Assembly: GCA_036245525.1 (NCBI GenBank)
Contig: BTPG01000007.1
Span: 120,876,344-120,940,343 of the forward strand
DNA: 64,000 nucleotides
Direction: 5' to 3'
DNA from: Semisulcospira habei
Lineage: Eukaryota > Mollusca > Gastropoda > Semisulcospiridae
Every line of letters begins with the position of its first letter. Position 1 is the first letter of the stretch. Below the pieces are notes generated by a model. The model was not told where the DNA came from and ran no database searches. It saw only the letters and a program-made list of their open reading frames with translations. The position numbers were made by a program, and so were the translations under genes. Of the stretch, positions 36,263-46,550 are shown in pieces.

Positions 36263-36333
36263 CCCCGGCGGGGAATCGAACCCCGGTCGCCCGCGTGACA
36301 GGCGGGAATACTTTACCACTATACTACCGAGGA
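36261..36333 (-). tRNA. tRNA-Asp (GTC), 73 nt
   Basis: Cloverleaf with 5' acceptor strand TCCTCGG pairing with CCGGGGA, anticodon arm CCCGCCTGTCACGCGGG (anticodon GTC) and T arm CGGGGTTCGATTCCCCG. One extra A in the D loop compared with the copy at 37422, giving 73 nt. Followed on its own strand by a T run. May be functional; the extra base leaves some doubt. Confidence 0.8.
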
Positions 36334-36755
36334 AGTGATTAAGACAGCTGTAGTAAAGACACATACACAGACAAACATCACAGATACCTTTAATTTCATC
36401 ATCTCAGACGCATATATTGTCATAATCGCGTTATCGGAATTGGGCCTGCAGTCTAACCTACAGCTTAATAAACAACAGGTGATCGGGCCGACTTTGGTCC
36501 GCGCACCGGAGCCGCTGGCGAATCGCCGGTGACCTGCTGCTGGCTGGGAAAGTAAAGCGGGGCAGAGCTGTAGTCAGCTGGTTCGAAAAGGGCACGTTGT
36601 TGTCGGAATACTGTTTAATTGGCGTTGATGTATGCGGTTGTAGTCACTGCTTAAGCACTGCCACCACCGACTACACCCCGCAAACAGGCTTTTCCTTAGT
36701 GGATGACATCTAAACATTTTTGTAGTTCAATGTACAGCCAACTTCGGATTTAATA
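36334..36755. repeat. Segmental duplication, unit 1
   Basis: Flank shared with the second unit: AAGACAGCTGTAGTAAAGAC, ACACAGACAAACATCACAG, CTCAGACGCATATATTGTCA, GACCTGCTGCTGGCTGGGAA, CACGTTGTTGTCGGAATACT and GTTCAATGTACAGCCAACTT recur in order in 37494-39345. The unit including its tRNA is about 490 bp. Confidence 0.85.
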
Positions 36756-36762
36756 ATAATAA

Positions 36763-36978
36763 TTAACCCATTCAGCCCTGACTCACTATAGCAGGAGATG
36801 GGTCGACCATGATGATTCAAGGGTAGTGCCAGATTAGCTTGGCGCCTGTCGGCGCCATGCTAATCTGGCACTACCCTTGAATTATCATGGTCGATCCATC
36901 TCCTGCAACACGGGTGCATAGTCGTTAGATGACGCCTCCCAAATTTGGGAAATACGTGCGCCGGGCTGAATGTGTTAA
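36763..36978. mobile_element. Pal-C element, 216 bp
   Basis: TTAACCCATTCAGCCCTGAC to GGGCTGAATGTGTTAA with core GCTTGGCGCCTGTCGGCGCC; both TTAA ends intact. Sits between the two duplication units. Confidence 0.9.
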
Positions 36979-37165
36979 TAATGATAGGGGACTTATATAG
37001 CGCAGGATTTGAAGACGAGGGAGACAGTTTTGAAGTGAATGCGGAAGGACAGTTGGAGCCAGTGCAACTGCTGTAGGAGGGTTTAGTAGGGTCACAATTT
37101 GACTTTTGGAGCACTAACTTGGCTGCGTGATTTTGAATTTTCTGAAGGCGGCTAATTTGTTCTGA
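36979..37165 (-). mobile_element. L2-like LINE 3' relic
   Basis: Minus-strand translation EQISRLQKIQNHAAKLVLQK then NCDPTKP is the conserved stretch found just before the end of L2/CR1-type ORF2 proteins. It then jumps to a GCGCTATATAAGTCCCC 3' end with ATTATTA tail, so the last part of the coding region is deleted. Related to the larger LINE at 37528-38669. Confidence 0.7.
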
Positions 37166-37259
37166 ACTAGCAAATAACCGAAAGCAAAACGATAATACTG
37201 AAACTATAATGACATAAAGTGGCATAAAACACATGAAATCTGCACACACACCCTCTCCC

Positions 37260-37333
37260 CCTACCAAAAAAAAAAAAAACAAAAAAAAAAAAAAAAACAA
37301 ACAAAAGCAAAAAAAAAAAAAAAAAAAAAAAAG
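37260..37333. repeat. A-rich tract
   Basis: Long A-rich stretch with scattered C and G. Confidence 0.9.
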
Positions 37334-37421
37334 ACCAAACCAGACAAAACCAAATCAAAACAAATAATTTACACAAATAATCTTTGCATCCCAAAACACT
37401 GATACTTAAAAGAAAAAAAAT

Positions 37422-37493
37422 CTCCCCGGCGGGGAATCGAACCCCGGTCGCCCGCGTGACAGGCGGGAATACTTACCACTATACTACCGAGGA
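37422..37493 (-). tRNA. tRNA-Asp (GTC), 72 nt
   Basis: Complete cloverleaf: acceptor TCCTCGG/CCGGGGA, anticodon arm CCCGC-CTGTCAC-GCGGG (anticodon GTC), T arm CGGGG-TTCGATT-CCCCG, internal A and B boxes present. A run of eight T follows on its own strand. The best candidate for a functional gene in the window. Its 5' flank (AAGACAGCTGTAGCAAAGAC) is shared with the copy at 36261. Confidence 0.9.
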
Positions 37494-37521
37494 GACGAAC
37501 AAGACAGCTGTAGCAAAGACT

Positions 37522-38675
37522 CAGGTAATAATAATAATAATACTGTACAACTATCTAGCGCTTAACCTCTAAATGAATGGTGCTCTAAGCGCTTTACAAG
37601 ATCAAAAATCACAGAACAGAAAGTACAAGAAAGAAAACGCTACAATAAATATTACAAAAACTGACGTGACTGCCGACACATTCACACTCACATGCCACAC
37701 ACACCGTTACTACAAGAACCCGGCAGTTACAAGATTGCTAAAGCACTGAAAATGCATCTAACTATATGCATAAAACATATAGCTCTCAAGCAGTGATTTA
37801 AACGCAGACAGAGTTGGGGCATGTCTGACATGGGCTGGAAGATCGTTCCAGGTGACTGGACCGAAATAAGAAAAGGCACGCTGGCCCTGGCTAGACTTCG
37901 GTCTAGGAACCCTGAAAATACGCGTGTCTGATGCTGAACGGAGGGATCTTGAAGGCGTGTAAATATGAACCAGGTCGGACAAATATGGGGGAGCAGAACC
38001 GGTAATATCATTGTAACAAATAACAGAGAATGATCTTGTACACAATTCTTTAAGATACAGGCAGCCAGTGCAGGTCAACAAGCAAGGGTCTTAAGTGCTC
38101 ACGTTTCGGTACTCTGTAAATTAGTCTGGCAGAGCAGTTCATAACTCATATAGTCTTTGAAGTTTATCAAGAAGATTCTGAGGAACACCAGCCAAAAGGG
38201 AATTACAAAAATCAATGCGTGAAAGAACAAGCCCGGGAGGTAACAAGCGTTTTAGTTGCTTCGGTAGAAAGAAGGTGTCGAATTAAACTGATCTTTCTCA
38301 ATTCAAAGAAGGAACATTGGCAAACCTTGTTGACATGCTCTCTCATGGTTAGCCTATTGTCAAAGATAACACCAACATTACGGGCCGACTCGAAAAAGGG
38401 GATACTGTTCTGACCAAACCTGATCGAGTCTGGCCGGGAGATCAGTGGAGGTTGAACAAGAAACTCTTAAGGCCTCAGTTTTGTCACTATTCATTTGCAA
38501 TTTGTTCCGTGTGGTCCAATTCTGAACGTCTGTGACACAGGACTCTAAAGACTGGAACATCTGACTAACATGTTTGCGATGGGCACTGGCATACAGCTCT
38601 GTGTCATCAGCATAAAAATGGTGAGAAACAGAGTGACATTTGATAACACTAGATACAGGCTGTTGTACACAGGTA
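37522..38675 (-). mobile_element. 5'-truncated L2/CR1-like LINE
   Basis: Insert 37528-38669 between CAGGTA (37522-37527) and CAGGTA (38670-38675); the join without it matches unit 1. Minus-strand coding remnant runs from SVSHHFYADDTELYAS (RT motif C, near 38620) through WTTRNKLQMNSDKTEAL to NDITGSAPPYLSDLVHIYTP, SQGQRAFSYFGPVTWNDLPA and TLSAFKSLLESYMF, the usual C-terminal end of L2/CR1 ORF2. It then has a short 3' region with AAGCGCTTAGAGCAC and an (ATT)n tail (37528-37545). Frameshifts separate the pieces; not active. Confidence 0.82.
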
Positions 38676-38750
38676 CACAGACAAACAGCACAGTTAACAT
38701 TCAATTTCATCAGCTCAGACGCACATTGTCATAATCGCCTGTAGTCTGAC

Positions 38751-39068
38751 CCACTCCCCGGTTGGTTGGTTAGTTCGGGTTTAACGTCCACAGCACCGCG
38801 GTGATCATGGACGGCCCTGACGGGGAAATCTATTGCCTATGGAGTACGCCCTGAACACTGATCAACTCAGGCGCACTCCAACTGTGCTACTTTGATTTAC
38901 CAGGACCTTTCAACGGACATGCTATTGAACAAATCCGTTTTTACCCTGGATTGTGAGTCCAGCTACCGGGGCCGGGACGGGATTGGAACCCACGACCCGG
39001 CGATTCCCTTCGCTCTCCTGCTCCGACGTTTAACCGCCTGAGCTATTTCGGACTCTCCACTCCCCGGT
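38751..39068 (-). mobile_element. tRNA-headed SINE, 294 bp, full length
   Basis: Insert 38763-39056 between perfect CCACTCCCCGGT repeats (38751-38762, 39057-39068). On the minus strand it begins GTCCGAAATAGCTCAGGCGG (A-box-like), has GGGTTCCAATCCCGTCCC (B-box-like), and ends ACGTTAAACCCGAACTAACC with an (ACCA)n-type tail. The 3' end resembles an L2-type LINE end (GTTAAACCC), which could supply the machinery. A 5'-truncated relative is at 28606. Confidence 0.82.
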
Positions 39069-39407
39069 ACACAACAGATCATCTTGCCGATGTCGGCTGC
39101 TGTTGGTCACTAAGCTGGTGTCTCCCCGATGACCTGTTGCCAGCTGCCGGGTAGGTAATGTGGAGAAGAACGTTGTAGACAGCTGGCACATTGTTGTCGC
39201 TATACTGTTTCTTTGGCGTTGGTCAGTTTGTGGTTTTTGTGATGGTGGCAGTGTTTACGTAGGCTTTCAAATCGTGCGTGACAGTTTGAACGTTTTTTTT
39301 TTCCAGTTCAATGTACAGCGAATTTCGGATTGAACAATTTATTGTTATAACCGAGGTTTATTATGCGATAAGTTATTTTACAGAGAAAAATGTGGTCGGG
39401 ACTTCTA

Positions 39408-39411
<4 letters not shown>

Positions 39412-39487
<76 letters not shown>

Positions 39488-39547
39488 TTATTTTATTTAT
39501 TTATTTATTTATTTATTTTTTTTTTTTTTTGGGGGGGGGGGGGGGGA
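39412..39547. repeat. (TTA)n, then T-to-G tract
   Basis: About 75 bp of TTA repeats, a TTTA-rich bridge, then T run turning into G run at about 39519-39547. Confidence 0.95.
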
Positions 39548-39661
39548 GATCTTATATCCGGCTTTTGTTATATCTTACCTTGCTAGTAAGGAAATAAACT
39601 TATTTTAGGCATGGCAAACACGTTGCAAATATGTACGCAAATGGCAGAAAACTAGCAATGA

Positions 39662-39756
39662 GCACAAGGCCATCGGGCCGACGTCGGTCGCCGTTGGCCC
39701 GCGCACGGCTGTGCGCGGGCCAACGGCGGCCGATATCGGCCCTGTGGCCTTTTGCG
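39662..39756. repeat. Pal-E palindrome
   Basis: GCACAAGGCCATCGGGCCGA and TATCGGCCCTGTGGCCTTTTGC at the ends, GTTGGCCCGCGCAC and GTGCGCGGGCCAAC inside, loop GGCT. Confidence 0.88.
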
Positions 39757-39768
39757 CATTGCGTAGTT

Positions 39769-39993
39769 GGGTAACCTCTCCACTGATAATGGTCACAGAT
39801 AGTGTTTGTATGAAATCCTCATTATTTCAAGGCCAAAGAAGCCCACTTATCCAAGGCACACCGATATTATAAATGGGGCCAGCAAGAGGCACAGATCCTG
39901 ATGAGCCCCCGCAATTGCGGGGGCTCATGTGGATCTATGCCTCTTGAAGTTGGGTGGTTTTTTTCTTTATTATTTCAGCAGTGAAACGAATAA
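39769..39993. mobile_element. Pal-B full-length form, worn ends
   Basis: Core hairpin 39882-39946 (GCAAGAGGCACAGATCCTGA). Left arm starts GGTAACCTCTCCACTGATAA and right arm ends TTTCAGCAGTGAAACGAATAAA, both recognisable versions of the TTAACCCNTTCACTGCC terminus. Confidence 0.65.
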
Positions 39994-40188
39994 ACTTTTC
40001 TATGTGCTAAAGTGTATTCTGCACTATCAACTGCACGACAAACCCGACGCAATCTGCAAATTGCAATTGTTGATCGGCTACAGCGCGAAAAAAAAAACAA
40101 AAAAAACCCCACTGACTGACTGACGATGTCGTTTGAGGGACTAGACTGAAATCGGGGTGGATCTACCCCTAATTACTGGCGGGGTGGG

Positions 40189-40201
40189 GGGGGGGGGGGT
40201 G
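40189..40201. repeat. Short G run
   Basis: Run of G within a GGGGT-rich context. Confidence 0.8.
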
Positions 40202-40429
40202 TGAGGCGTCGTGGCGCGGCCAGGGGCAGGGGCAGACAGAGCTTTGACGTGACCCTTGCTACCCCTAATTTGCCACCCGTTCAACCTCAGGTGTTCGCTG
40301 GTGCGAAAGACTCTGCAGCTTCACTTCGCTTTTTTTCCGCAGCCACTGCCACAGGACTTAACAATAAGAAAATCGTCCGCGTTTTAAGTCATTGATATAG
40401 CATCTAGACGTAAAGGGTAAAGCCGCGGA

Positions 40430-40495
40430 AGATGGATCAACAGCGACAGTTCAAGGGTTGTGTCTGAAGAGCTTGGCGCCTCTGCGAGGGGCTGG
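40430..40495. repeat. Pal-C left-arm relic
   Basis: GAAGATGGATCAACAGCGAC, AGTTCAAGGGTTGTG and GAGCTTGGCGCCTC; no right arm. Confidence 0.5.
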
Positions 40496-41139
40496 CGGGG
40501 TCGGAGGTCAGAGGGTGAGTTGAGAATAGTAATACATGTAAGATTACATCCCGCCACTGTCACTGGTGTTATCATAGCCCTTATATATTTCTCGCTGCGG
40601 GCGCTGAATGTAACAAACATCAGACTGCATACAGACTCGCCGGCTGCAAACATGTTACATTCATACTGGCGAGGGAAACACTTGTACAGACCCTTAATTA
40701 AGGTACAATAATTAAGTAAACTAATGACGTCGCTGTACTCTGAGCAAAACGGGTTTCGATTCCCTGCGCGGCCAAAACGCCGTGACCGTCACCTGTCATC
40801 AGCCTAATTGTGGTGAAAACCAGATGCCGGCGCAAGGGCAAGCGCGCGGTCCATACGGCGACCGTGGCGCCTGTTATAATCGGACGGGTTTTAGTGCACA
40901 TAAATCTGCCACGCCCACTTCCGGTTGAGCGACAACGTGTTTCCCTTGCTTATATGAATCACTAATGTCCAAAATACAATATACAAAGAGATTTTGCTTG
41001 TTGCAAGATGTGCAGGATAACCTCAAATTAATATCCACTATGAGGGCCCTCAATATTATACTGTGTTTTATGAAACCTTTGCTAATTCGACGCCTCAGAG
41101 TCCCAGGCGTCCAAAGAACGTGGATACAAAGTGGTGTCA
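40496..41139. other. Spacer, possible tRNA-like SINE scrap
   Basis: A B-box-like phrase AACGGGTTTCGATTCCCTG occurs at about 40748-40766, but no cloverleaf is drawable. Nothing else recognised. Confidence 0.4.
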
Positions 41140-41189
41140 GCAAGAGGCGTAGATCCTCATGTGCCCCCGCAACGATCTACGCCTCTTGC
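41140..41189. repeat. Pal-B with half centre deleted
   Basis: GCAAGAGGCGTAGATCCTCA then CAACGATCTACGCCTCTTGC. The paired change GCGTAGATC/GATCTACGC is present in both arms although the centre is lost. Confidence 0.8.
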
Positions 41190-41397
41190 ATGTGGTTGTT
41201 GGCCTAGATCTAGATTGACAAGTATCAGCACTAAAGCTCACAAAACCCTCTACACAGTTATCATGGCAATAGAGAAGTACCCTTGAGCTCTGCTGACAGA
41301 GCCGTCACTAGTCGGCGTCGCTGACAAAGGAGGCAATACGACGTTGCAGTCATATTAAATGATCCACTTAAAATTGTAACTCGTCAAACTGATCCAC

Positions 41398-41611
41398 TTA
41401 ACCGATTCAGCCCTGACGCACTACAGCAGGAGGTGGGTCGACCATGATAATTCAAGGGTATTGCCAGATTAGCTTGGCGCCTGTCGGCGCCAAGCTAATC
41501 TGGCACTGCCCTTGAATTATCATGGTCGATTCATCTTCTGCAACTGGTGCATAGTCATTAGATGACGCCTCCAAAATGTGGGAAATACGGCCGTCGGGCT
41601 GAATGAGTTAA
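41398..41611. mobile_element. Pal-C element, 214 bp
   Basis: TTAACCGATTCAGCCCTGAC to GGGCTGAATGAGTTAA, both ends intact. The sequence ATTGTAACTCGTCAAACTG just left of it (41374-41391) recurs just right of it (41613-41631), so the flank is itself duplicated. Confidence 0.9.
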
Positions 41612-41665
41612 TATTGTAACTCGCCAAACTGAAAACTAAAATCGTTCAAATAACATCAGCAGTTG

Positions 41666-41712
41666 TTAACATATTCGCATCGCGTTGCTATGCGGCACGT
41701 CTCGAATGAGCT
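41666..41712. repeat. Pal-A relic
   Basis: TTAACATATTCGCATCGCG then TATGCGGCACGTCTCGAATG; most of the left arm is missing. Confidence 0.6.
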
Positions 41713-41736
41713 ATGCAAACACAAGAGCTTATTATG

Positions 41737-41840
41737 TTAACTCACTCAAGTGCGCCACGGAAGTGTCGTATGGCGTTCCTGGCGTCAACGATATACGACA
41801 CCTTCGCAGCTAAAGATGCGAGGAATCTTGACTGAGTTAT
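41737..41840. mobile_element. Pal-J element, 104 bp
   Basis: TTAACTCACTCAAGTGCGCC at the left and GGAATCTTGACTGAGTTAT at the right; inner GAAGTGTCGTATGGCG pairs with ATATACGACACCTTCGC. Another family with TTAACTC-type ends; single copy seen. Confidence 0.7.
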
Positions 41841-41885
41841 TTCATTCGAGATGTGTTGCTTCCGGTTTCGCGGCACAAAGCCTGC
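41838..41885. repeat. Pal-A left arm only
   Basis: TTATTTCATTCGAGATGTGT and GCTTCCGGTTTCGCGGCACA; abuts Pal-J and lacks a right arm. Confidence 0.55.
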
Positions 41886-42128
41886 ACGATGATTGACGTT
41901 TTGTGACACTTTAGACTTATTTATCTTAACTAAACAGCGGGAAAAAGTGTTGTCCATGGCAGTACACGTACGAAGCAGCGAAGTAAGGTACAAAGCAATG
42001 TAAACAGAAAGTAACAAACTGATCAACATAGAGTATTTCAAAGATTGCCAAATCTGTCAAAGCGCAGCAAAAACATCTGTACAAGAAAGAAAGAAAGAAA
42101 AAAAAAAAAAACCAAACACACGAATTGC

Positions 42129-42213
42129 TTAATCTCATTCGCGGCCACCCGCATCCGGATGCGCGGCATTAAGCCGCGCATCCGGATGCGGTTGGCCGCG
42201 AATGCCGAGTTAA
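42129..42213. mobile_element. Pal-A divergent subfamily, 85 bp
   Basis: TTAATCTCATTCGCGGCCAC to GGCCGCGAATGCCGAGTTAA, with CCGCATCCGGATGCGCGGC and complement inside. Core equals Pal-A while the outer arms read GCGGCC instead of GAGACG. Confidence 0.85.
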
Positions 42214-42554
42214 TCTGCTGTCCTCAACAACAAAGCTAGCTATACGATACGTCTGAAACAAGACACTTTCTTAAAACACAACTGTATAGTCGTTTTCCCT
42301 TTTGTCAGAGTTGTCTCTCCGGTATCCCCTTTTAAGGCCACCCAGTTAAGCTATGATAGCTCATATGATGACCTGCTCAGTCGTTCTAGACAGCACTGCG
42401 CCTCTGGACAAAAGGACAGAGATGGAAAAACAGATACTGGTGTTACACGCCGAGGAGGGTTGCAAAGGCTATCTGACATTGGGAACAAGAGGAAAACTAA
42501 ATCGACACTTGAAAATGATACTTCACAGTCTTTCGACAAAGCCTCGCGCCATCT

Positions 42555-42620
42555 GCGAGAAACATAGATTCACATGAGCCCCTGCTGTCGCAGGGGCTCA
42601 AGTGAATCTATTTCTCTCGC
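42555..42620. repeat. Pal-B hairpin core
   Basis: GCGAGAAACATAGATTCACA to AGTGAATCTATTTCTCTCGC, centre CCCCTGCTGTCGCAGGGG. Paired changes ATTCAC/GTGAAT and GCGAGA/TCTCGC in both arms. Confidence 0.85.
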
Positions 42621-42863
42621 TAAATCCATGCTTTTGCTCATGGAGGTATGTTTCGGCTTTCCTTAGGCTACTTACCTAAAATCAGATTTGGAAAAAAGAC
42701 AACTCACAAATCATCCTGACCGTTTCTGCAAACGAGCAACCTAAACCATTCAACTCTAAAACAGTACATCAGCAGATGGATCGACAATGACTATGGTTCA
42801 ATCGATTAATTTACGACAAAGTATGACGGGATGTTTATATGAATTTCTCGTTAATTTCATTTA

Positions 42864-43019
<156 letters not shown>

Positions 43020-43301
43020 GGCGCAAACCTGACGAGGACACTCATTGACCAAAGGTAATTCTAATGACTAACCCTGTGTCTGTCCTCTGTGAAAGAGCTA
43101 CCGACAACAAAAGGAATAAAGCAAAGCTTGTTTGGAACGTACGCACGTATGTAAAACAAAAGTATGTTGTAGTAGTACTTCGGCTTGGGGAGGGAGGTGG
43201 GGGGGGGGGGTGGGGGGGTGGGTGGGCATTGTTTCACAGACATAATTTAAAACCTTGACGACTTGATATTGCTGTCTGAGGATGTATATCTGGTAAATGT
43301 A

Positions 43302-43368
43302 GCAAGAAACACAGATTCTCATGAGCCTCTACGGCTGCATGAAACTGAATCTGTGATTCAGTCTTGCA
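43302..43368. repeat. Pal-B degenerate hairpin
   Basis: GCAAGAAACACAGATTCTCA and AACTGAATCTGTGATTCAGT; central stem weakened. Confidence 0.6.
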
Positions 43369-43505
43369 GACGGCCCTAGTTATAATCTTTCAATGGCGGT
43401 GTACGCATGCTGTGTGTTAGAGAAGTCAGTGTCAATGCAACGTCAAACATCCACAGCCGCCAAGGGAACATAGACTCGAAGTGCTTTCAGCAGAATGATC
43501 TGTCA

Positions 43506-43571
43506 GCAAGAGACATAGATTCACATGAGCCCCTGCAAATGCAGGTGCTGATGAGAATCTATGCCTCTTGC
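43506..43571. repeat. Pal-B hairpin core
   Basis: GCAAGAGACATAGATTCACA and TGAGAATCTATGCCTCTTGC with CCCCTGCAAATGCAGG centre. Confidence 0.8.
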
Positions 43572-43930
43572 AGACGGAAGTTGTTCAGTGTGGGACTGTT
43601 TTTGTCTGAACATTTTTTTTTTTTTTTTTGTATCGCGGACTTATCTCACACATAAATCTGTCAGCATGCACTTCGTCCAAAAACTCGTCGGGTAGCGTTT
43701 CGCCGCCCAAAGTGGGTAGAATTGCAAAGTAGTGATTGACCTCCCTCGCATGCGACGCCAACTGTGAAACACGAAATAATCAGAGACGATCTAAAAGAAT
43801 TTAGAATGGTGTACGCGAATTTTATCTTTTTCAGTGATGCACTGAGGAAAAACTAACTTCTTGCCTTCACTGAAATAAGATATTTCTCTGTTTTGAAGAG
43901 GATTTTAATGGGAAACGTAATAAAATAATT
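43572..43930. other. Spacer, nothing recognised
   Basis: T run at about 43612-43629; no other feature. Confidence 0.5.
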
Positions 43931-43936
43931 GTCTTG

Positions 43937-44076
43937 TATACTGACGAGCAAACGAAATGCGACCTTTTTGGAAACACTTCAAAATGTACTTGTCATTTCT
44001 CAACTTCTTTCATTCCTTTGCTTAAAATTTCTTTACGTTTTACATGCTTTGCGGTCACCTTTTCGTTCTGGATTCT
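43937..44076. repeat. Pal-G half plus foldback-retroposon-like 3' segment
   Basis: TATACTGACGAGCAAACGAA and GCGACCTTTTTGGAAACACT match the left arm of Pal-G at 44421. About 50 bp on, TTTTACATGCTTTGCGGTCA and CCTTTTCGTTCTGG resemble the 3' segment of the foldback retroposon (CATGATTGGCAGTCACCTTTT). Confidence 0.5.
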
Positions 44077-44420
44077 GTAATAGCTCAGCCCAGAAGCAAC
44101 TTATTGTGGATAACAGAAAAGAGTACAGCAGACATTTCAAATTACGGACATGGGACGCTCGTTGCGTAGTCGGTCACCTCTTGATGTGGGTAGTTGAAAA
44201 CGATCATCACATGTCCGTGTTCTAACCTACGAATCAGTTGACCGTAGATGTGAAAGGTATAGATCTACGATAGCGCTCTACGTCTCTATCAGAGTCGGCA
44301 ATTGATAGTCTGTGTTACACGATCTGTTGAGACAAACCGAGGATTCTGTCGCATATACTAACAGCGGCAGTCTATGTGTACACTTAAACCGTGATGATCT
44401 TCAGTCTTAACCGGAGGATA

Positions 44421-44524
44421 TATACTGACGAGTAAAAGAAACGCGACATTTTTGGAATCATCGGAAACACTTCAGTGTTTCCGATGATTCCAAAAATGTC
44501 GCATTTCTTTTGCTCGTCAGTGTA
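44421..44524. repeat. Pal-G palindrome, 104 bp
   Basis: TATACTGACGAGTAAAAGAA and TTCTTTTGCTCGTCAGTGTA at the ends, CATTTTTGGAATCATCGGAA and complement inside. Nearly perfect. Confidence 0.88.
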
Positions 44525-44620
44525 CATGTACGATTTGCAAATCTCCTGTCAGTAGGAAAGTGACATAGGGACTGCACCTACCAGTGGTACAAGCCAGCTA
44601 CTGCTTTTCGTATTTCGTAT

Positions 44621-44686
44621 AACACTGGTTGTCTCCCTCGACTGATTTGCTACCAGATGTAGCGAATCGGGGGAGAGAACCAGTGT
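44621..44686. repeat. Imperfect palindrome
   Basis: ACACTGGTTGTCTCCCTCGA and GGGGGAGAGAACCAGTGT, with GATTTGCTAC/GTAGCGAATC inside. Single copy. Confidence 0.7.
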
Positions 44687-45397
44687 GATTTTACATTAGA
44701 TAAATGTTTATATGAATGGTGGCGTTAAAAAAAAAATACTAATAAAATATTTGTAAAAGTAATTGAAAATGAAAATGAAAGTAAACAATTAAAACAAATG
44801 AAAATAAAACAAATAAATAAATAAATAAATAAATAAAAAAAATCACTTTGTCTCTGTTTCCGGGGGTGGGGGTGTGGTGATGATGAATCGATTTCCAGGT
44901 AGCTCATTTTAAAGCTAGCATCTTTTCTGTCATCATGTCTCGTTTTTCGCAGGAAAAAACACAAAACTCATACTTTGCCTCTTTTCAGCGCTTTATTTTC
45001 TGTGACAAGAACTTTTCTGATCTAATAGACTGGTGGGCCCGGCGAAGGCAAGATTACTCCACTGCAAACGGCTTCTCTAAATGAAAAACCATGGTGGGAC
45101 ACCTAAATTAGGAAGAGGGAATCTGAACTGACGCACTTTGTCGAAGAATCGGTACAGAAAATTTAGGTGTCCTATTCTAAGATAACATATACTTTTACAA
45201 GATCGTCTTCAGCCCACTTCATTATTTAGTGCGCGTGCGCCGCCGGAAGCAAATGACTAGGCGCGTGGCGGCGGGCAGCGGTATCATTGTCAGAGGAGCA
45301 GTGGAGTATGAACCTATATACCACGGTTCAATGAATACATGCTTTTTTCATCACCCCCAGCCGTTGCTTCAGACATTCAATTCAATTCATTTCATGA
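44687..45397. other. Spacer, nothing recognised
   Basis: AAAT-rich runs at about 44812-44840. The phrase GGACACCTAAATTA near 45098 is partly repeated in inverse at about 45160 (AATTTAGGTGTCC), giving a weak stem. Confidence 0.45.
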
Positions 45398-45463
45398 GCA
45401 AGAGACATAGATTCTCATGAGTCCCTGCGACAGCAGGGACTCATGAGAATCTATGTCTCTTGC
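45398..45463. repeat. Pal-B hairpin core
   Basis: GCAAGAGACATAGATTCTCA to TGAGAATCTATGTCTCTTGC, perfectly paired outer arms including the ACATAG/CTATGT change. Confidence 0.9.
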
Positions 45464-45564
45464 TGGTTTGGAATCAGGCCGATTTAACTTAAATCAGTCA
45501 TATGAACTGAAGCCGACGTTTGTTGGAGGTTTTCGAACGTTGGCTGAATGCGAACAAATTCAGG

Positions 45565-45632
45565 ACAACGTCGGCCGCAGTTGGCCCGCGCACAGCTGTG
45601 CGCGGGCCAACTGGCTGCGGCTAACGACGGTT
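45565..45632. repeat. Pal-E palindrome
   Basis: AACGTCGGCCGCAGTTGGCC and GGCCAACTGGCTGCGGCTAA around CGCGCACAGCTGTGCGCG. Confidence 0.85.
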
Positions 45633-45659
45633 AATTTTTTTAAAAATTATTTATATTTT

Positions 45660-46067
45660 GCTTTTTGGGTCATCATCATCATCAGTCCCTTGCCCGAACT
45701 GGGCGTTGGGGGGACTGAAAGGCAGCAGCAACAGACAGTGCTCTCCACTGAGTTATATTTTGGGCGGTGGCAAGCAAGTCTGGCATCTCGAGTTCGGTCC
45801 ATTCTTTTATGTTTGCGACCCAACTCTTTCTCTGACGACCTCGCCGACGACTTCCTTCGAGAGTGCCTTGGAGGATAGTCTTGGACAAGGTGTTGTGTCG
45901 GGTCACGTGGCCAAACCAAGCAAGCTTGCGCCGTTTCACAGTTGCCAGAAGGGGTTCATGTGGGCCCACCAGGGAAGTGACGATGCTCCGTACATATTCG
46001 TTGGTCTTGTGCTCGCGGTACGAGATGCGGAGCAACTTCCTCAGGCACTTGTTCAGGCTTTTTGGGT
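45660..46067 (-). mobile_element. 5'-truncated RTE-like LINE, 386 bp
   Basis: Insert 45671-46056 between perfect GCTTTTTGGGT repeats (45660-45670, 46057-46067). The minus strand codes an uninterrupted C-terminus: CLRKLLRISYREHKTNEYVR, KRRKLAWFGHVTRHNTLSKT, LEGSRRRGRQRKSW and TQWRALSVAAAF, ending RARD and a stop that is the first TGA of the (TGA)n tail. No 3' untranslated region. Same general class as the LINE at 49.5 kb but a different family. Confidence 0.85.
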
Positions 46068-46315
46068 AGTTACTGGATAAAACAGTAATGATAAAAAGGT
46101 AATGGTCTATACCGTGAATTTGAACGTTCCTTTCATGAGCACTGAGATGACAGGTTAAATGGATTAAATGGGTCGTGAAAATTGAACCCGTGGGCTAAGA
46201 GAAGGATGGTGTCCAATGTTGGCCTTTCATGAGATTTTTTGTTTTCTCACGTGACCCATAGTAGTAATTAATGTATAAGTTGGTCAAATCTACGGTAATA
46301 TGGCAAAAACCAATA
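46068..46315. other. Spacer, nothing recognised
   Basis: No feature recognised. Confidence 0.5.
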
Positions 46316-46392
46316 TGTCCATTTTTGTGAAAAGCGAGAATTTTATTGTATAACAATACAAATCTCGCTTTTCTAATAAATGAAAAATGGAC
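46316..46392. repeat. Pal-D palindrome
   Basis: TGTCCATTTTTGTGAAAAGC and TCTCGCTTTTCTAATAAATG around TTGTATAACAATA. Confidence 0.78.
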
Positions 46393-46433
46393 AGACTGGC
46401 TTTTGTCAAATCACCACAGAAATGCAGTTGTTA

Positions 46434-46550
46434 TTTGATTTCATTTGATTTCATTTGAATTCGTTTGATTTCATTTCCTCTGAATTCGTTTGATTTTATT
46501 AGATTTCATTTGAATTTGTTTGATTTCATTTGGTTTTATTTGATTTCAAA
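46434..46550. repeat. Degenerate (TTTGATTTCA)n
   Basis: About ten imperfect copies of ATTTGATTTC. AT-rich minisatellite. Confidence 0.8.

Larger units (their letters stand above)
37494..39345. repeat. Segmental duplication, unit 2, with two nested inserts
   Basis: Same order of blocks as unit 1 (36334-36755) once the LINE (37528-38669) and the SINE (38763-39056) are removed: AAGACAGCTGTAGCAAAGAC then CACAGACAAACAGCACAG, CTCAGACGCACATTGTCA, GACCTGTTGCCAGCTGCC, GCACATTGTTGTCGCTATAC and GTTCAATGTACAGCGAATTT. Confidence 0.85.
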
